Of a stretch of 64,000 bases of DNA, positions 9,150 to 18,347 are shown piece after piece; the stretch's first letter is position 1; each line of letters opens with the position of its first letter. The stretch is taken from positions 124,001 to 188,000 of the forward strand of contig CAWKDV010000001.1 of NCBI GenBank assembly GCA_963848495.1, written 5' to 3'. A program made the translations under genes and the position numbers. Source of the stretch: JAICJR01 sp963848495. GTDB taxonomy: Bacteria; Actinomycetota; Thermoleophilia; Solirubrobacterales; Thermoleophilaceae. The notes under the pieces are model-generated. The model saw nothing but the letters and a program-made list of their open reading frames with translations. It did no database searches and was not told where the DNA came from.

Positions 9150-9650
9150 CTAGGCGCCGAGTCCCTTCGTGGCGTCGCTCGCGCCGATGCCGCAGATGCG
9201 CAGGCCGTAGCTGTGCGCGTAGCCGTCGCCGAGGGTGTCGATCTGGTCGACGCGGCGCTGCATCTGGGCTGCGAAGAGCGCATCGCGGTGGAGCTCCGCC
9301 ACGCCGGCCAGCCGGTAAAGCGAGGCGCGCGCCTTGAGCGTCTTCACATAGCCCTGGAAGGCGCCGCCGGCGGGACCGGGCGCCGGGCCGAGCTGCTCGA
9401 GGCGGCCGATCGAGGCAGACATGATCCGGAAGATGCCCTCGTCCTGGGTGGCGAGGCGACGGTAGGTGCTGCCGGTCTGCGGTTGGCCGAGCCAGTTCAG
9501 GACCGCGCTCAGGTGGTCGGCGCAGATCTGGTCGGCGGAGTTGACGAACTGGTCCTTCACGCCAGACCGGTGGTGTGGGCGCGGGCTGCAGCTCGTCACT
9601 GCGAGCACCAGCGCAAGCGCGGCGAGCGCCGCGTAGCGAGTCCGCCCCAT
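9150..9650 (-). CDS. Putative lipoprotein
   Basis: A 166-residue protein starting MGRTRYAALAALALVLAVTSC; the LAVTSC lipobox predicts signal peptidase II cleavage and lipid attachment at the cysteine. The mature part is helical with a few aromatic residues and two cysteines (QICADH and RICGIG) that might form a disulfide. Another ATG four codons upstream (9662) is possible. An overlapping frame (9145-9657) is less credible because it lacks a signal peptide. Function unknown. Confidence 0.6.
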   Translation of the reverse strand: MGRTRYAALAALALVLAVTSCSPRPHHRSGVKDQFVNSADQICADHLSAVLNWLGQPQTGSTYRRLATQDEGIFRIMSASIGRLEQLGPAPGPAGGAFQGYVKTLKARASLYRLAGVAELHRDALFAAQMQRRVDQIDTLGDGYAHSYGLRICGIGASDATKGLGA

Positions 9651-9694
9651 CGGCCATTCCACGCTACCCGGGGGCAGCGACCGCGGTCAAGCGA

Positions 9695-10006
9695 TCAGGC
9701 GGAGCGGCGCGCGTCGGAGACGTGCCAACAGAGCGTGGCGGTGGCCGCGGCGGCGAGCAGAACCGCCGGCCAGGCGCCGATCACGAGGCCGAGGAGGTGC
9801 GAGAGCGCGAAGGCCAGCAGCCCGGCGGCGCCCAGTAGCGCCGCGGTGCGGGCGCCGTCGCGGCCGAGCCAGATGGCGATGCAGGCGAGCCCGCAGAGCG
9901 CGAGCACGAGGCCGCCGAGCGGCCGCGAGCCGCTGGCCACGGCGACTGCGTAGCCCGCGACGAGGCCGGTCGCGGCGATGGGGGCTGTGGCGACACCGGT
10001 GCGCAC
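9695..10006 (-). CDS. Small four-helix membrane protein
   Basis: A 103-residue, almost wholly hydrophobic protein with about four transmembrane segments (for example GLVLALCGLACIAIWLG and LLGLVIGAWPAVLLAAAATATL). No recognised family. It starts with GTG; a CATAAT box at 10013-10018 sits about seven bases upstream, so the mRNA may be leaderless. It lies downstream of the chemotaxis gene on the same strand. Confidence 0.5.
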   Translation of the reverse strand: MRTGVATAPIAATGLVAGYAVAVASGSRPLGGLVLALCGLACIAIWLGRDGARTAALLGAAGLLAFALSHLLGLVIGAWPAVLLAAAATATLCWHVSDARRSA

Positions 10007-10024
10007 AGCCCGATTATGGCCAGT

Positions 10025-12026
10025 TCAGACGCGGTACTGGCCCGCAAGCTCAGCAAGCCCGGCAGAGAGGGCCGTGAGCCGCTCGACGGCGGTCCGCGAC
10101 TCATCCACGCCTGCCACGAGGCGGCCAGTGGCCTGCGAGGTGTCGCGTACGGCTGCGGTGATCTGCGCCATGCCGATGCGCTGCTGCTCGGCGGCGTCGG
10201 CGATCGCGGCCGCCTCCTCCGCCTGGTGGCCGTTCGCCGCGGACACCTCGGTGTTCACCTCACGCGCGCGCTCGGCGGCCAGCACCTGCTGCTCGACCAC
10301 CGTCCGGCCCACCTCGGCGGTCTGCACCGCCTCGGCCGTCGCCGTGCCGATCGTCGCCAGGATCTCGCCGACGCGCTCGGTGGCGTCCTTCGACTGCGTG
10401 GCGAGCTTGCGCACCTCGCCGGCCACCACCGAGAAGCCCTTGGCGGCTTCGCCGGAGCGAGCCGCCTCGATCGCGGCGTTGAGGGCGAGCATGCTCGACT
10501 GCTCGGAGATGTCGGCGACGGTGGCCGTTATCTCGCCGATGCGACCGGTGTGCTCGGACAGGGCGGCCACCTGCGTCGCTATCGACCCCACCGCCTCGCT
10601 CACCGACTCCATGCCGGCGGCGATCGCCTCGACCGCCTCGGCGCCGCGCTGGTTCAGCTCCTCGGCGGCGCGCGCCTGCGCGGCCACGTCGCTGGCCCGC
10701 TGGGCGGCCTGGTCGGCGGAGGCCTGCACCTGCTCGGCGGCGGCTGAGGTGTCGTTCATCGCGCTCGACTGGCGCGCCGCGGCGCTCTTCTGGTCGCCGA
10801 CGGTCGCAAGCATCTCGTTGGACGTCGCCGCCACCTCGTCGGCGCTCTCCCCGAGCCGCCCCGCGATGGACGCAAGCCCCTCGACCATCTCGTTGAGCGA
10901 GTCGGCAAGCCGGCCCAGCTCGTCGGCGCGGCGCAGCTCAACGCGCGGGCGGAGGTCGCCCGTGCCCCAGGTGTCAGCCGTCTGCGCGAGTCGCACGATC
11001 GGCGCCGCGATCCGGCGCGCCAGCAGCGTGACGAGCAGCGCTACCGCCAGCAGCGCGATCAGCGCGACGAGCAGCAGTTGGTTGCGCAGGGTGTGGGCGT
11101 CGGCGAGCACGGCGGACAGCGGCTCGGACGTGATCACCGCCCAGCCGGTGGACGGCACCGGCGACCATGCCAGCACGGAGCGCTGGCCCGTGAACGGATC
11201 CCGCATCGGCAGGTGGCCGCTCTTGCTGGCGGCGACCGCCTTCGCCATCTGGCCGAGCGAGGCAAGCTTCTCATCGCGGGCAAGCTTCAGGAGGCTGGTC
11301 GTGCCGATGGCCGAACGCTTGGGGGCCGCTAGGAACGTCCCCTGAGGGCTGACCGCCATCACATAGCCCTTGCCGTTGTCGGCGTGCAGCCGGGCCAGCT
11401 CCGAGCTGAGCGAGCCGAGCGCCTTGTCCACGCCGACGAGCCGATGAAGTGCCCGTTTTGCCGGATCGGCGCGAGGTAGGAGGTCATCAGCAAGTGGTCC
11501 CCCTCGTCCGCATACGGTTCAACCACCGTGTCCGCGTTCGCCGAGCGCGTGTGCGTGAACCAGTAGTTCGCCGGCTTGCTGACCGTCATCGGGTCGTCGA
11601 AGAGCGACTCGGACTCGAGCCGGCCGCCGTTGCGGTGGACCCATACCCCGGCCCGCGCCCGGCCCGTTGCCCCGGCTCCCAACCCGCATAGACGGCCGTC
11701 AACCGCGGGTTGGCCGCCGCCACGCGCCGCACGTCAGCCACCACGCTGGTGTCGCTGAGCGAGGCGCGGTCCGAGTATGCCGCCGCAAGTGTCCTGGCCA
11801 CGCGCCAGTCGTCCTTCACCTGCCCGTCGAGCTGCGCCGCCTGGCCGCTTGCGAGGTCGGAAAGCCGGCTGTAGGCATCCTTGCGGGCCACGGCGGTCGA
11901 ACGTGAGCTTGCGACCCACGCCAGGGCCAGGAGGGCCACCGCGGCGAGCGCGAGGATCTGAACGCTCAGCTTGACCCGGAGGGTGCCCAGCGAGGCGGGG
12001 AGGCGGCTTGTGAATCGAGCGAGCAA
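10025..12026 (-). pseudogene. Methyl-accepting chemotaxis protein, interrupted by two frameshifts
   Basis: Three consecutive frames together encode one chemoreceptor of about 667 residues: an N-terminal helix and dCache sensor beginning (12026 to about 11670), the middle of the sensor (WVHRNGGRLESESLFDD, about 11660-11445), and the rest of the sensor, a second transmembrane helix (LLLVALIALLAVALLVTLL), HAMP and the signalling tip (MLALNAAIEAARSGEAAKGF, with GEVRKLA nearby). Each frame change is explained by one missing base, near 11685 and near 11447; adding two bases makes the length a multiple of three. The signalling domain is intact. This is either a recent pseudogene or a sequence error. 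A TTG start is assumed. Confidence 0.8.
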
Positions 12027-12125
12027 GGGGTTTCCGGTCGGCTGCCCGGTTAGTCGACCGCGAGGCGCGCCCGCCCATCCGTACTTCGCCGCACGCCGGG
12101 CCCCTGTTCAGGCGAAATGTGTCAG

Positions 12126-12214
12126 CGGAGGGGGAGGGATTCGAACCCCCGGTCCCGGTCACCCGGGACAACGGTTTTCAAGACCGCCGCATTCAACCGC
12201 TCTGCCACCCCTCC
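12126..12214 (-). tRNA. tRNA-Ser (anticodon UGA)
   Basis: Read on the minus strand the sequence folds as a class II tRNA: acceptor GGAGGGG pairing with CCCCTCC, a D-arm starting TGGCAGAG, an anticodon loop CTTGAAA between GCGGT and ACCGT (anticodon TGA, serine), a long variable arm (about GTCCCGGGTGACCGGGAC), and a T-loop TTCGAAT between GGGGG and CCCTC. The discriminator base is G. No CCA is encoded, as is common in actinobacteria. The long variable arm fits serine. Confidence 0.95.
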
Positions 12215-12239
12215 GGACGCTCTGGTGAGCACGCCCAGC

Positions 12240-12740
12240 CTAGTCGGGAAGGAGCCCCTCGGGGCCCGCAAATGTGCCGTAGACGCCCCGGAAGACCACG
12301 AGCGGCGGGGTGCGCATCGGAGCCGTCTCGAGAGCCAGCACGTTCGCCAGAGCGATCGTGTGGTCGCCGGCGTCGTGCTCGTCTCGCAGCGAGCATTCGA
12401 TCCAGGCCACCGCGTCCGCCAGGGCCGGCCCCGCCTGCGTCTCCCGGACCTCGACGCCGGCGAAACGATCGATGCCACGCATCGAGAAACGCCGGGTGAT
12501 CTCCTCGTGGTGGCCGGCCATCACGTTCACGCAAAAGGCTCCGGCCTCGCGGATGAGCGGCCAGGTCCGGGAGGACTTGGCCGGGCAGAAGAGGATCAGG
12601 GGCGGGGCAAGCGACACCGAGGTGACGGAGTTCGCGGTCATGCCCGCCGGCCCCTCCGGGCCGTCGGCCGTTATCACCGCGACACCGGTGGGGAGGTGTC
12701 CCAGCACATGCCGGAAGACCTCGCCGCGGATCTGGCTCAT
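12240..12740 (-). CDS. Flavin reductase domain protein (FMN-binding)
   Basis: A 166-residue flavin-reductase-like protein: the early TGVAVITADGPEGPAGMTANSVTSVSLAPPLILFC is the classic segment of the HpaC/flavin-reductase family, which supplies reduced FMN/FAD to two-component monooxygenases. The ATG at 12740 overlaps the TGA of the HAD gene, so this is the last gene of the eleven-gene operon that starts at 21885. Within the window the obvious partner enzyme would be the luciferase-like monooxygenase at 56918; that pairing is an inference. Confidence 0.85.
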   Translation of the reverse strand: MSQIRGEVFRHVLGHLPTGVAVITADGPEGPAGMTANSVTSVSLAPPLILFCPAKSSRTWPLIREAGAFCVNVMAGHHEEITRRFSMRGIDRFAGVEVRETQAGPALADAVAWIECSLRDEHDAGDHTIALANVLALETAPMRTPPLVVFRGVYGTFAGPEGLLPD

Positions 12741-13432
12741 CCAGTCGCCCCCGCGCGCACCCTCAGCAGGCCGGCGATCGCGGGCGGCAACATGCGCGGG
12801 TGCTCGACGATGGCCTCCGCCTGGGCCGCAGCCAGCTCCTGGCGGGAGCCGGCGCCCCAGGCGACGCCGATGCACGGCAGGCCATTCGCGTGAGCGCCGA
12901 GGACGTCGAACTGCCGGTCGCCGACCATGACGGCGCTTCCGGCCCCCAGGAGACCGAGGGCGGCGCCGATCGTGGTCGCCTTCGTCTCGACCGTGGCGTC
13001 CGGGTCCGAGCCGACGACCAGCTCGAAGAAGCCGCGGAGGCCGACGCCCTCGAGCAGCGGCTCCGCGAACAGCCCTGGCTTGGACGTGGCCACAGCCAGG
13101 CGGAAGCGCCCGGAGAGCTCGCCCAGAGCCTCCGGGATGCCGGGGAAAACGCTCGTCTCGCGCACGGACACCTCCGCGTAGCGCTCGCGATAGTGGGCGA
13201 CGCAGGATCTGACGACGGCCGACTCCAGCGGCTCCGCCGTGAGCTCCGCGAACGCTGCCGCGAGCGGAGCGCCGATGAAGCGGTGGAGGCCCTCGGCGCT
13301 CCGTTCCGCGAAGCCCTCTACCGCGAGCGCGTGATTGATGCAGCCCGTGATCGCCAGCTGGGAGTCGACGAGCACGCCGTCCAGGTCGAACAGCACGACC
13401 TCGGCCGCGGGGCTCTCGGGCCGGCGGCTCAC
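12737..13432 (-). CDS. HAD-family phosphatase (phosphoglycolate phosphatase-like)
   Basis: A 231-residue haloacid dehalogenase-fold hydrolase. Motif I is VVLFDLDGVLVDSQ (nucleophile and acid aspartates), motif II VATSKP, motif III lysine near VETKATTIG, and motif IV VMVGDRQFDVLGAHAN. It has a helical cap after motif I (C1 type), as in phosphoglycolate phosphatase/Gph. The GTG start overlaps the stop of the MDR gene and its stop overlaps the flavin reductase start. Its substrate in a catabolic operon is unknown; a repair or housekeeping role is possible. Confidence 0.85.
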   Translation of the reverse strand: MSRRPESPAAEVVLFDLDGVLVDSQLAITGCINHALAVEGFAERSAEGLHRFIGAPLAAAFAELTAEPLESAVVRSCVAHYRERYAEVSVRETSVFPGIPEALGELSGRFRLAVATSKPGLFAEPLLEGVGLRGFFELVVGSDPDATVETKATTIGAALGLLGAGSAVMVGDRQFDVLGAHANGLPCIGVAWGAGSRQELAAAQAEAIVEHPRMLPPAIAGLLRVRAGATG

Positions 13433-14372
13433 AGCGTCAGGACGATCGCGCCGCCCGGGTGCCCGCCGGCCGCCAGCCGCAGCGCCGAGGCGGCATCGCC
13501 GAGCGGTGCGGCCAGCGCCACCTCCGGCTCCAGCGTGTGCGCCTCGAGGAGGGCCGACAGCTCTCGCAGCTGAGCGCCGTCCGGCCGCACGTACACGTTG
13601 GCGACCGCTATCCCTCGCGCTTCGGCCGGCGGATCACCCGTGATCGTCGCCAGCCGTCCGCCGTCCGCGACCGCTTCGAGCGCCGTCTCCGCGCCCCCGC
13701 GCACGGCATTGGCAGCGCTCGCCACGCCTCCCGCGCCGGCGGTGGCCCGGAGCTGACCGGGCCAGCCTGCGTCGCGGTGGTCGAGCACCAGAGCCGCCCC
13801 CAGCTCGCTGAGCCTCGCGTGGTTCACCGGGCTGGCCGTGGCCGCCACCTGGGCGCCGCAGAGGGCGGCGAGCCCGACCAGCAGCCGCCCGGTGACTCCC
13901 CCGGCGCCGTGGACGAGCACCCACTCGCCCTCCTGGACGTGCAGCTCCTCGTCGAGCACCTGCAGCGCGGTCAGCGCCGGCACCGGGAACACGGCCGCCT
14001 CCTCCCAGGAGATCCGTCCCGGCTTGCGCGCCAGGAGGTCCGCCGGGGCGATCAGCCACGGCGCCCAGGCGCCCTGGTCGCGCAGCGGCAGCGGGTGAGT
14101 CATGACCTCGTCGCCGGCGGCCCAGCCCCCGCCGCCGCGCCAACGCCGGCCACCACGCCGCTGGCCTCGACCCCGAGCGCCATCGGCGGAGCCGTGCCGA
14201 CGTCCCAGCCGCCGGTCCTGACTATCTCGTCCCAGTTGGCGACGCCGGCGCAGCGCACCTCCACGAGCACCTCGTCGCCGGGGGGCGGACGCGGCGGTGG
14301 AAGCTCGAACGTCTCGACCGGCCCGCCCAGCGTGGTGATCCCGGCCACCTCCATCGACGCGTCTGCCAACAC
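13429..14372 (-). pseudogene. MDR-family zinc-independent alcohol dehydrogenase/quinone reductase, one frameshift
   Basis: Two adjoining frames encode one medium-chain dehydrogenase/reductase of about 314 residues. The first (from 14372) has the GroES-like start, VETFELPPPRPPPGDEVLVE and GVEASGVV. The second has AAVFPVPALTALQVLDE, the NAD(P)-binding segment VLVHGAGGVTGRLLVGLAA and the rest of the catalytic core. One missing base in the GC-rich run near 14125-14140 (between GVVAGVG and WAAGDEV) explains the break; adding it gives a length divisible by three. No structural-zinc cysteines are seen, so it is the quinone-oxidoreductase type. It starts 10 bases after the OYE gene. Confidence 0.75.
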
Positions 14373-14382
14373 AGCAACCTCC

Positions 14383-15588
14383 TTACGTGCCCCGCGGTCC
14401 CCAGCGAAAGCCCCCGGCGATGCGGTAGGCGGCGTGCTGGGCCAGGCGCCGCCGCGGGGTCCGCCAGCAGCGCAGCGAGTGGTGGCCCTCGTGCATCAGG
14501 CAGATGTTGCAGGAGGTGCAGTCCACCTGGCCGCCGTGGCCAGTTGCGATCGTGAGCGCCAGGTCCGGCTCCCGGATGAAGGGACGGGCCAGCGCGATGA
14601 AGTCGGCGTCGCCGGACTCGAGCAGCGCGTTCATCGTCTCGGTGCGGCGCATGCCGCCCACCGCGACGAGGCGCGTGTCGACCGCCTTGCGGAGCTCGCG
14701 GACCCAGCCCGCGAAGTAGGCCTCGCCGGCCGGGCGCGAGAGCAGCCGGTGGAAGAGCAGGTCCCGCGCGGCACGAGACCGGTCGACCGCCACGTACTGC
14801 CTGGCCGAATCGGTGGCGGCAACCATCACGCCGCAGGACACCTCCAGGGCATCGAGCCCCTCGGCGACGAGCAGGCTCGCCACCCGCGTGGACTCCTGAA
14901 GGTCGAGGCCGCCGGGCAGGGCGTCGACCATGCCGAGCTTCATCGTGAGGGCGCGATCGGGGCGCACCACGGCTCGCACCGCGCGGACGACCTCGAGCGC
15001 GAAGCGCGCGCGGCGGTCCGGGCTGCCGCCCCAGGCGTCGTCGCGGCGGTTGGTGAGAGGCGACAGGAACTCGCTGACGAGATATCCATTGGCCCCGTGG
15101 ATGTGGACGCCGTCGAAGCCCGCGTCCAGGATCCGCCGGGCGCCGGCGGCGAACGCGGCGATCGCCTCCTCGATCTCGCCGGCGCCGGCAGCCGGCACGG
15201 GACGGCCCGTGAGCGCGTTGGGGACGGCGGACGGCGCCACCGGCGAGACGCCGGAGACGCGTGACTGGCTGCCCGCGTGCGCCACCTGGCCGAGCACGAC
15301 GCCGCCCGCGCCGTGCACGGCATCCGCTATCTGGCGCAGGCCGGCCACCAGGCCGTCGTCCCACACGCCCGTCTGCCTGCGGGCGTACTGGCCCCGCGGA
15401 TGGCAGTAGAGGTGGCCGGTGAAGATCGCTCCCACCCGGTTGCGCGCGAGCGTCTCGTACAGCCCCACGAGCCGGCTCGTGACCACGCCGTCCGGCCCCG
15501 CCATCGTCTCGGAGGTCCCGGCCCGGATCAGCCGGTTGCGGGTGCGCAGCGGCCCGAGCGTGCCCTCCCGCAGCAGAGCGTCGTTCAC
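14383..15588 (-). CDS. NADH:flavin oxidoreductase (OYE family) with Fe-S-type cysteines
   Basis: A 401-residue TIM-barrel flavoprotein of the Old Yellow Enzyme family: LGPLRTRNRLIRAGTSE at the start, GGVVLGQVAHAGSQS, the substrate-binding FDGVHIHGANGYLVSEFLSP, and the phosphate-binding VAVGGMR and ADFIALARPFIREP. After the barrel comes C-x2-C-x2-C-x10-C (CTSCNICL to SLRC), resembling the 4Fe-4S site of 2,4-dienoyl-CoA-reductase-type members, but the protein stops about 30 residues later and lacks their C-terminal NAD(P)H/FAD domains. It would need a separate reductase. GTG start overlaps the nitrilase stop. Confidence 0.85.
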   Translation of the reverse strand: MNDALLREGTLGPLRTRNRLIRAGTSETMAGPDGVVTSRLVGLYETLARNRVGAIFTGHLYCHPRGQYARRQTGVWDDGLVAGLRQIADAVHGAGGVVLGQVAHAGSQSRVSGVSPVAPSAVPNALTGRPVPAAGAGEIEEAIAAFAAGARRILDAGFDGVHIHGANGYLVSEFLSPLTNRRDDAWGGSPDRRARFALEVVRAVRAVVRPDRALTMKLGMVDALPGGLDLQESTRVASLLVAEGLDALEVSCGVMVAATDSARQYVAVDRSRAARDLLFHRLLSRPAGEAYFAGWVRELRKAVDTRLVAVGGMRRTETMNALLESGDADFIALARPFIREPDLALTIATGHGGQVDCTSCNICLMHEGHHSLRCWRTPRRRLAQHAAYRIAGGFRWGPRGT

Positions 15589-16466
15589 GACTCCCCTCCG
15601 GCGCCGGTCTCAGATGGGGCCTCCGCCACCAGGCTCAGCTCGTAGACGTCCGAGCGGCGGTCCTGCCGCGGCCGGATCAGCGGATCCCTCACCTGCGCTT
15701 CCTTGGCCTGCGCGAGGTCGATGGTGACGAGCTCGAGAGCGGGCTCCGCGGCCGGCAGCGGCCCGGCCACGGCCTTGCCGAAGGGGTCGGCGACGATCGA
15801 CGAGCCGAGGAACTCGACGCCCCCGGCCTCGCCGACCTGCGACGCGCAGGCGATGAAGACCTGGCTCAGGTTGGCCTGCAGCAGCGCCCCTCGAGCCTGC
15901 GGGGCGTAGCCGCGATCGTCCCAGCGCTCGGAGTCGAACCCCGCGACCCAGGCCGTGGGCACCAGGACCAGCTCCGCGCCCCGGAGCGCGAGCAGCCGGA
16001 CCACCTCGACGAAGCGCAGGTCGTAGCACACGCACAGCCCCACCCGGCCGAACGGCAGCTCCGCCACCGGCAGGCCGAGGTTGCCCGGCTCGAAGGCCTG
16101 CTTCTCGTCGCGGAACGGGTGGAGCTTGCGATAGTGGACCGCCACGCCGTCCGGCCCCACCAGCACGGCGGTGTTGTAGAGCAGGTCGGCCTCCCGCTCG
16201 CAGAACCCGCCGGCGATCCAGCCTCCGTACTCGCCCGCCAGCTCGTGCCAGGCGGCCGTGGTGGGACCCTCGAGCGGCTCGGCGATCCCGGCGAGGCGGC
16301 TGCGGTCCGACACGTAGCCGGGCACGATCAGCTCGGGCAGCACCACGAGCTGCGCTCCACGCTCGAAGGCGCGCCGGGCAGTCGAAACCGCGAGCTCCCG
16401 GTTCTCGTCCGGGGCGTACGGGCGGCCGGTGACCTGCGCGAGCGCGACCGTGAGGGGGCGAGTCAC
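15585..16466 (-). CDS. Nitrilase-superfamily carbon-nitrogen hydrolase
   Basis: A 293-residue member of the nitrilase superfamily with the full catalytic set: Glu in VVLPELIVPGY, Lys in HYRKLHPF and Cys in GLCVCYDLRF. The family hydrolyses amides, nitriles or N-carbamoyl groups; the closest look is to carbamoylputrescine amidase/omega-amidase-like branches, so release of ammonia or carbamate from a linear intermediate is likely. The GTG start at 16466 overlaps the stop of the bicupin gene, which is why it is chosen over upstream in-frame options. Confidence 0.88.
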   Translation of the reverse strand: MTRPLTVALAQVTGRPYAPDENRELAVSTARRAFERGAQLVVLPELIVPGYVSDRSRLAGIAEPLEGPTTAAWHELAGEYGGWIAGGFCEREADLLYNTAVLVGPDGVAVHYRKLHPFRDEKQAFEPGNLGLPVAELPFGRVGLCVCYDLRFVEVVRLLALRGAELVLVPTAWVAGFDSERWDDRGYAPQARGALLQANLSQVFIACASQVGEAGGVEFLGSSIVADPFGKAVAGPLPAAEPALELVTIDLAQAKEAQVRDPLIRPRQDRRSDVYELSLVAEAPSETGAGGES

Positions 16467-17227
16467 GAGAAGTCGTCCGGCAGGGCCCCGATCGCCTTGA
16501 GCATCCGCACGTCCGACGGGCAGGGCCCGCCGACGCTGACCACCGCAGAGTCCCGGTTGGCCTTCACGCGGTGCTCCACCCCGGGCGGCACCTGGATCGC
16601 CTGCCCGGCCTCGAACTCGAGCTCGAAGCCGTGCGTCAGGTCCTCCACGGTCCCGCACCCGGACAGGATGTAGATCGTGTCCTCCGACTCCTGGTGCGTG
16701 TGGGGGACGTTCTCCTCGCCGGGCTGCATGCTCACGTAGTTCATGTTCGCGTCGCGCGCGCCGGCGCCGACCCAGACCACGAGCCGGGCGTCGCTGGCGA
16801 TCATGGGCATCAGCACGTCGGGGCGGTCGCGGTGGAAGAGGCGGATGCCGTCCGGCCCGCCGCCGCCCTCCCCCTCCGCCGGGGCGGCGTCGTACAGCGA
16901 GGCGTCCGCCGGCGAGGGGCCGCCGATCAGCTCGAGCCCTTCGTCGCTCGCCTCGAAGCTGTAGGCGACCTCGGGCGCGACGTGCACCATCGCCCCCTCT
17001 TCGAGGGTGTGGCCGCCGACCGCCCCACCGCCGGAGATCACGTAGTAGACGGCCTCGTGGGGGTGGCTCTGCGCCCGCGTGCGGGCGCCCCGCCCGAGCG
17101 ACACGCGGTGCAAGGAGCGCAGGCGCGCGCCCGCGCCGGGCCAGACGAGCGCGCGGGCGCTGCCCTCGCCAACGACCAGGTCGAGCGCCGGCCCGTCGGG
17201 GCCGAGGACCTGCACTCCGGAGGTCAC
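16463..17227 (-). CDS. Bicupin protein
   Basis: A 254-residue protein with two cupin barrels. The first has RAQSHPHEAVYYVISGGG and the second VPHTHQESEDTIYILSGCG followed by PPGVEHRVKAN. Both keep metal-binding histidines plus the Glu, so both may bind a divalent metal. Size and two-barrel layout resemble (S)-ureidoglycine aminohydrolase of allantoin breakdown and also some ring-cleavage dioxygenases. The sequence is not close enough to choose. GTG start overlaps the preceding cupin stop. Confidence 0.75.
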   Translation of the reverse strand: MTSGVQVLGPDGPALDLVVGEGSARALVWPGAGARLRSLHRVSLGRGARTRAQSHPHEAVYYVISGGGAVGGHTLEEGAMVHVAPEVAYSFEASDEGLELIGGPSPADASLYDAAPAEGEGGGGPDGIRLFHRDRPDVLMPMIASDARLVVWVGAGARDANMNYVSMQPGEENVPHTHQESEDTIYILSGCGTVEDLTHGFELEFEAGQAIQVPPGVEHRVKANRDSAVVSVGGPCPSDVRMLKAIGALPDDFS

Positions 17228-17625
17228 GCCGAGGCCCCGTCGACGACGGTGTAGGCGTGCGGGGTATCGCGCTGCGGCACGACGATCGCCAGGAAGCGCG
17301 CGCCCTCGTCGCCGGCGCGGATGCCGTGAGGGACGCCCGGCGCGATCACCGACCAGCCACCGGGTCCGAGGCGCCTGACCTCGTCCCTGACGGTGAGCTC
17401 CACCTCGCCCTCCTCGATCAGCGTGATCTGCTCCTGCGGATGCGAGTGCAGCGGGAACTCGGCGCCCGCCTTGAACTCATACCGGGTGACGGTGGCCTTG
17501 CCGCTGCTGAAGGAGCTGCGCTCGACCCCCGGCCAGGGCTCGTCGTGCTCGAGCTCCTCGAACGTCCCGGCGGAGGACTCGGGCTCGACCACGCTCAGTC
17601 CTCGACGAAGGCCACGACGCGACAT
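17224..17625 (-). CDS. Single-domain cupin
   Basis: A 133-residue cupin: EFPLHSHPQEQITLIEEGEVEL carries the HxH...E metal site, and PGVPHGIRAGDEG the late histidine. It could be a small dioxygenase, isomerase or ligand-binding protein. The start at 17625 has AGGGGAGG seven bases upstream. The first 31 bases lie inside the end of the cyclase gene, so translation is coupled. Confidence 0.78.
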   Translation of the reverse strand: MSRRGLRRGLSVVEPESSAGTFEELEHDEPWPGVERSSFSSGKATVTRYEFKAGAEFPLHSHPQEQITLIEEGEVELTVRDEVRRLGPGGWSVIAPGVPHGIRAGDEGARFLAIVVPQRDTPHAYTVVDGASA

Positions 17626-18347
17626 GGCGATGCCTCCCCTCCCACGATCGGGATCGGGAAGGCGCCGATCAGGCAGCGGCGGTTGAGGACCTTCTCCATG
17701 TCGCCGCCCATGTTCTCGACATGGCAGACGCCCGCGCGGAAGGGCACCTTGTGCATGACGAAGATGTCGTCCGGCGGGAACGTCTCGTCGACCGACTTCC
17801 CGATCTTCTTCTCGTACGCCCGGGCGGCATCCTCGCGCTTGTAGCGGATCGAGGTGTTCATCGGGTGGTCGCCCGAGGCGCAGTCGAAGCCCGTCCAGGC
17901 GAACTGCATCTCGGCGACCCACTCGGCGAACTCGCGGTCGCCGCCCGGGTGGCGCAGGAAGTAGCGCTCCTCGTCCTCCTCGGGCGCGCCGTTGTAGAAG
18001 CGGTGGTAGCCCGTGTGGTAGATGAGGATGTCTCCCTTCTGCACCTCCATCTTGTCGGTGATGTGGTGCGGCTTGATCACCGACCAGTCCTCGACCTCAT
18101 CCGAGATGTCGACGATCACCCCGGGGCGGCAGAGGCGGTCGATCGGGATCGAGCCGACGTCGTGGCCGCCGGAGATGATGTGCATCTCGCTGTCGAAATG
18201 GGTGCCGCTGTGCAACGGCAGCTCGAGCAGCTGCGAGACGATGCCGTTCGTCGCGTGGCGCTGGAAGTACGACAGCTTCGGTGACGGATATCCGACCCAG
18301 CCCGGCGTGTGGATCGTGAATGGGTGGGTCAGATCGATGGGCTTCAT
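17595..18347 (-). CDS. Cyclase-family metal hydrolase (kynurenine formamidase-like)
   Basis: A 250-residue cyclase-family protein (PF04199 type): IDLTHPF near the start and the metal motif LPLHSGTHFDSEMH (HxGTHxDxxxH) at about residues 43-56. Members include kynurenine formamidase, isatin hydrolase and cyclic-amide hydrolases; they open or deformylate amides using Mn or Zn. Lying directly behind the molybdenum-hydroxylase subunits, opening of a hydroxylated lactam ring is a reasonable guess. The ATG follows the TGA of the 2Fe-2S gene without a gap. Confidence 0.85.
   Translation of the reverse strand: MKPIDLTHPFTIHTPGWVGYPSPKLSYFQRHATNGIVSQLLELPLHSGTHFDSEMHIISGGHDVGSIPIDRLCRPGVIVDISDEVEDWSVIKPHHITDKMEVQKGDILIYHTGYHRFYNGAPEEDEERYFLRHPGGDREFAEWVAEMQFAWTGFDCASGDHPMNTSIRYKREDAARAYEKKIGKSVDETFPPDDIFVMHKVPFRAGVCHVENMGGDMEKVLNRRCLIGAFPIPIVGGEASPCRVVAFVED

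Noticed and set aside
9145..9657. Alternative 170-codon frame overlapping the lipoprotein gene
   Set aside because: No signal peptide and Arg/Pro-rich composition; the overlapping frame with a clear lipobox is preferred.
16463..17227. Naming the bicupin as (S)-ureidoglycine aminohydrolase (allE)
   Set aside because: Size and two cupin domains agree and the island context is tempting, but residue-level similarity visible by eye is only generic cupin, and no allantoinase or allantoate hydrolase is adjacent.
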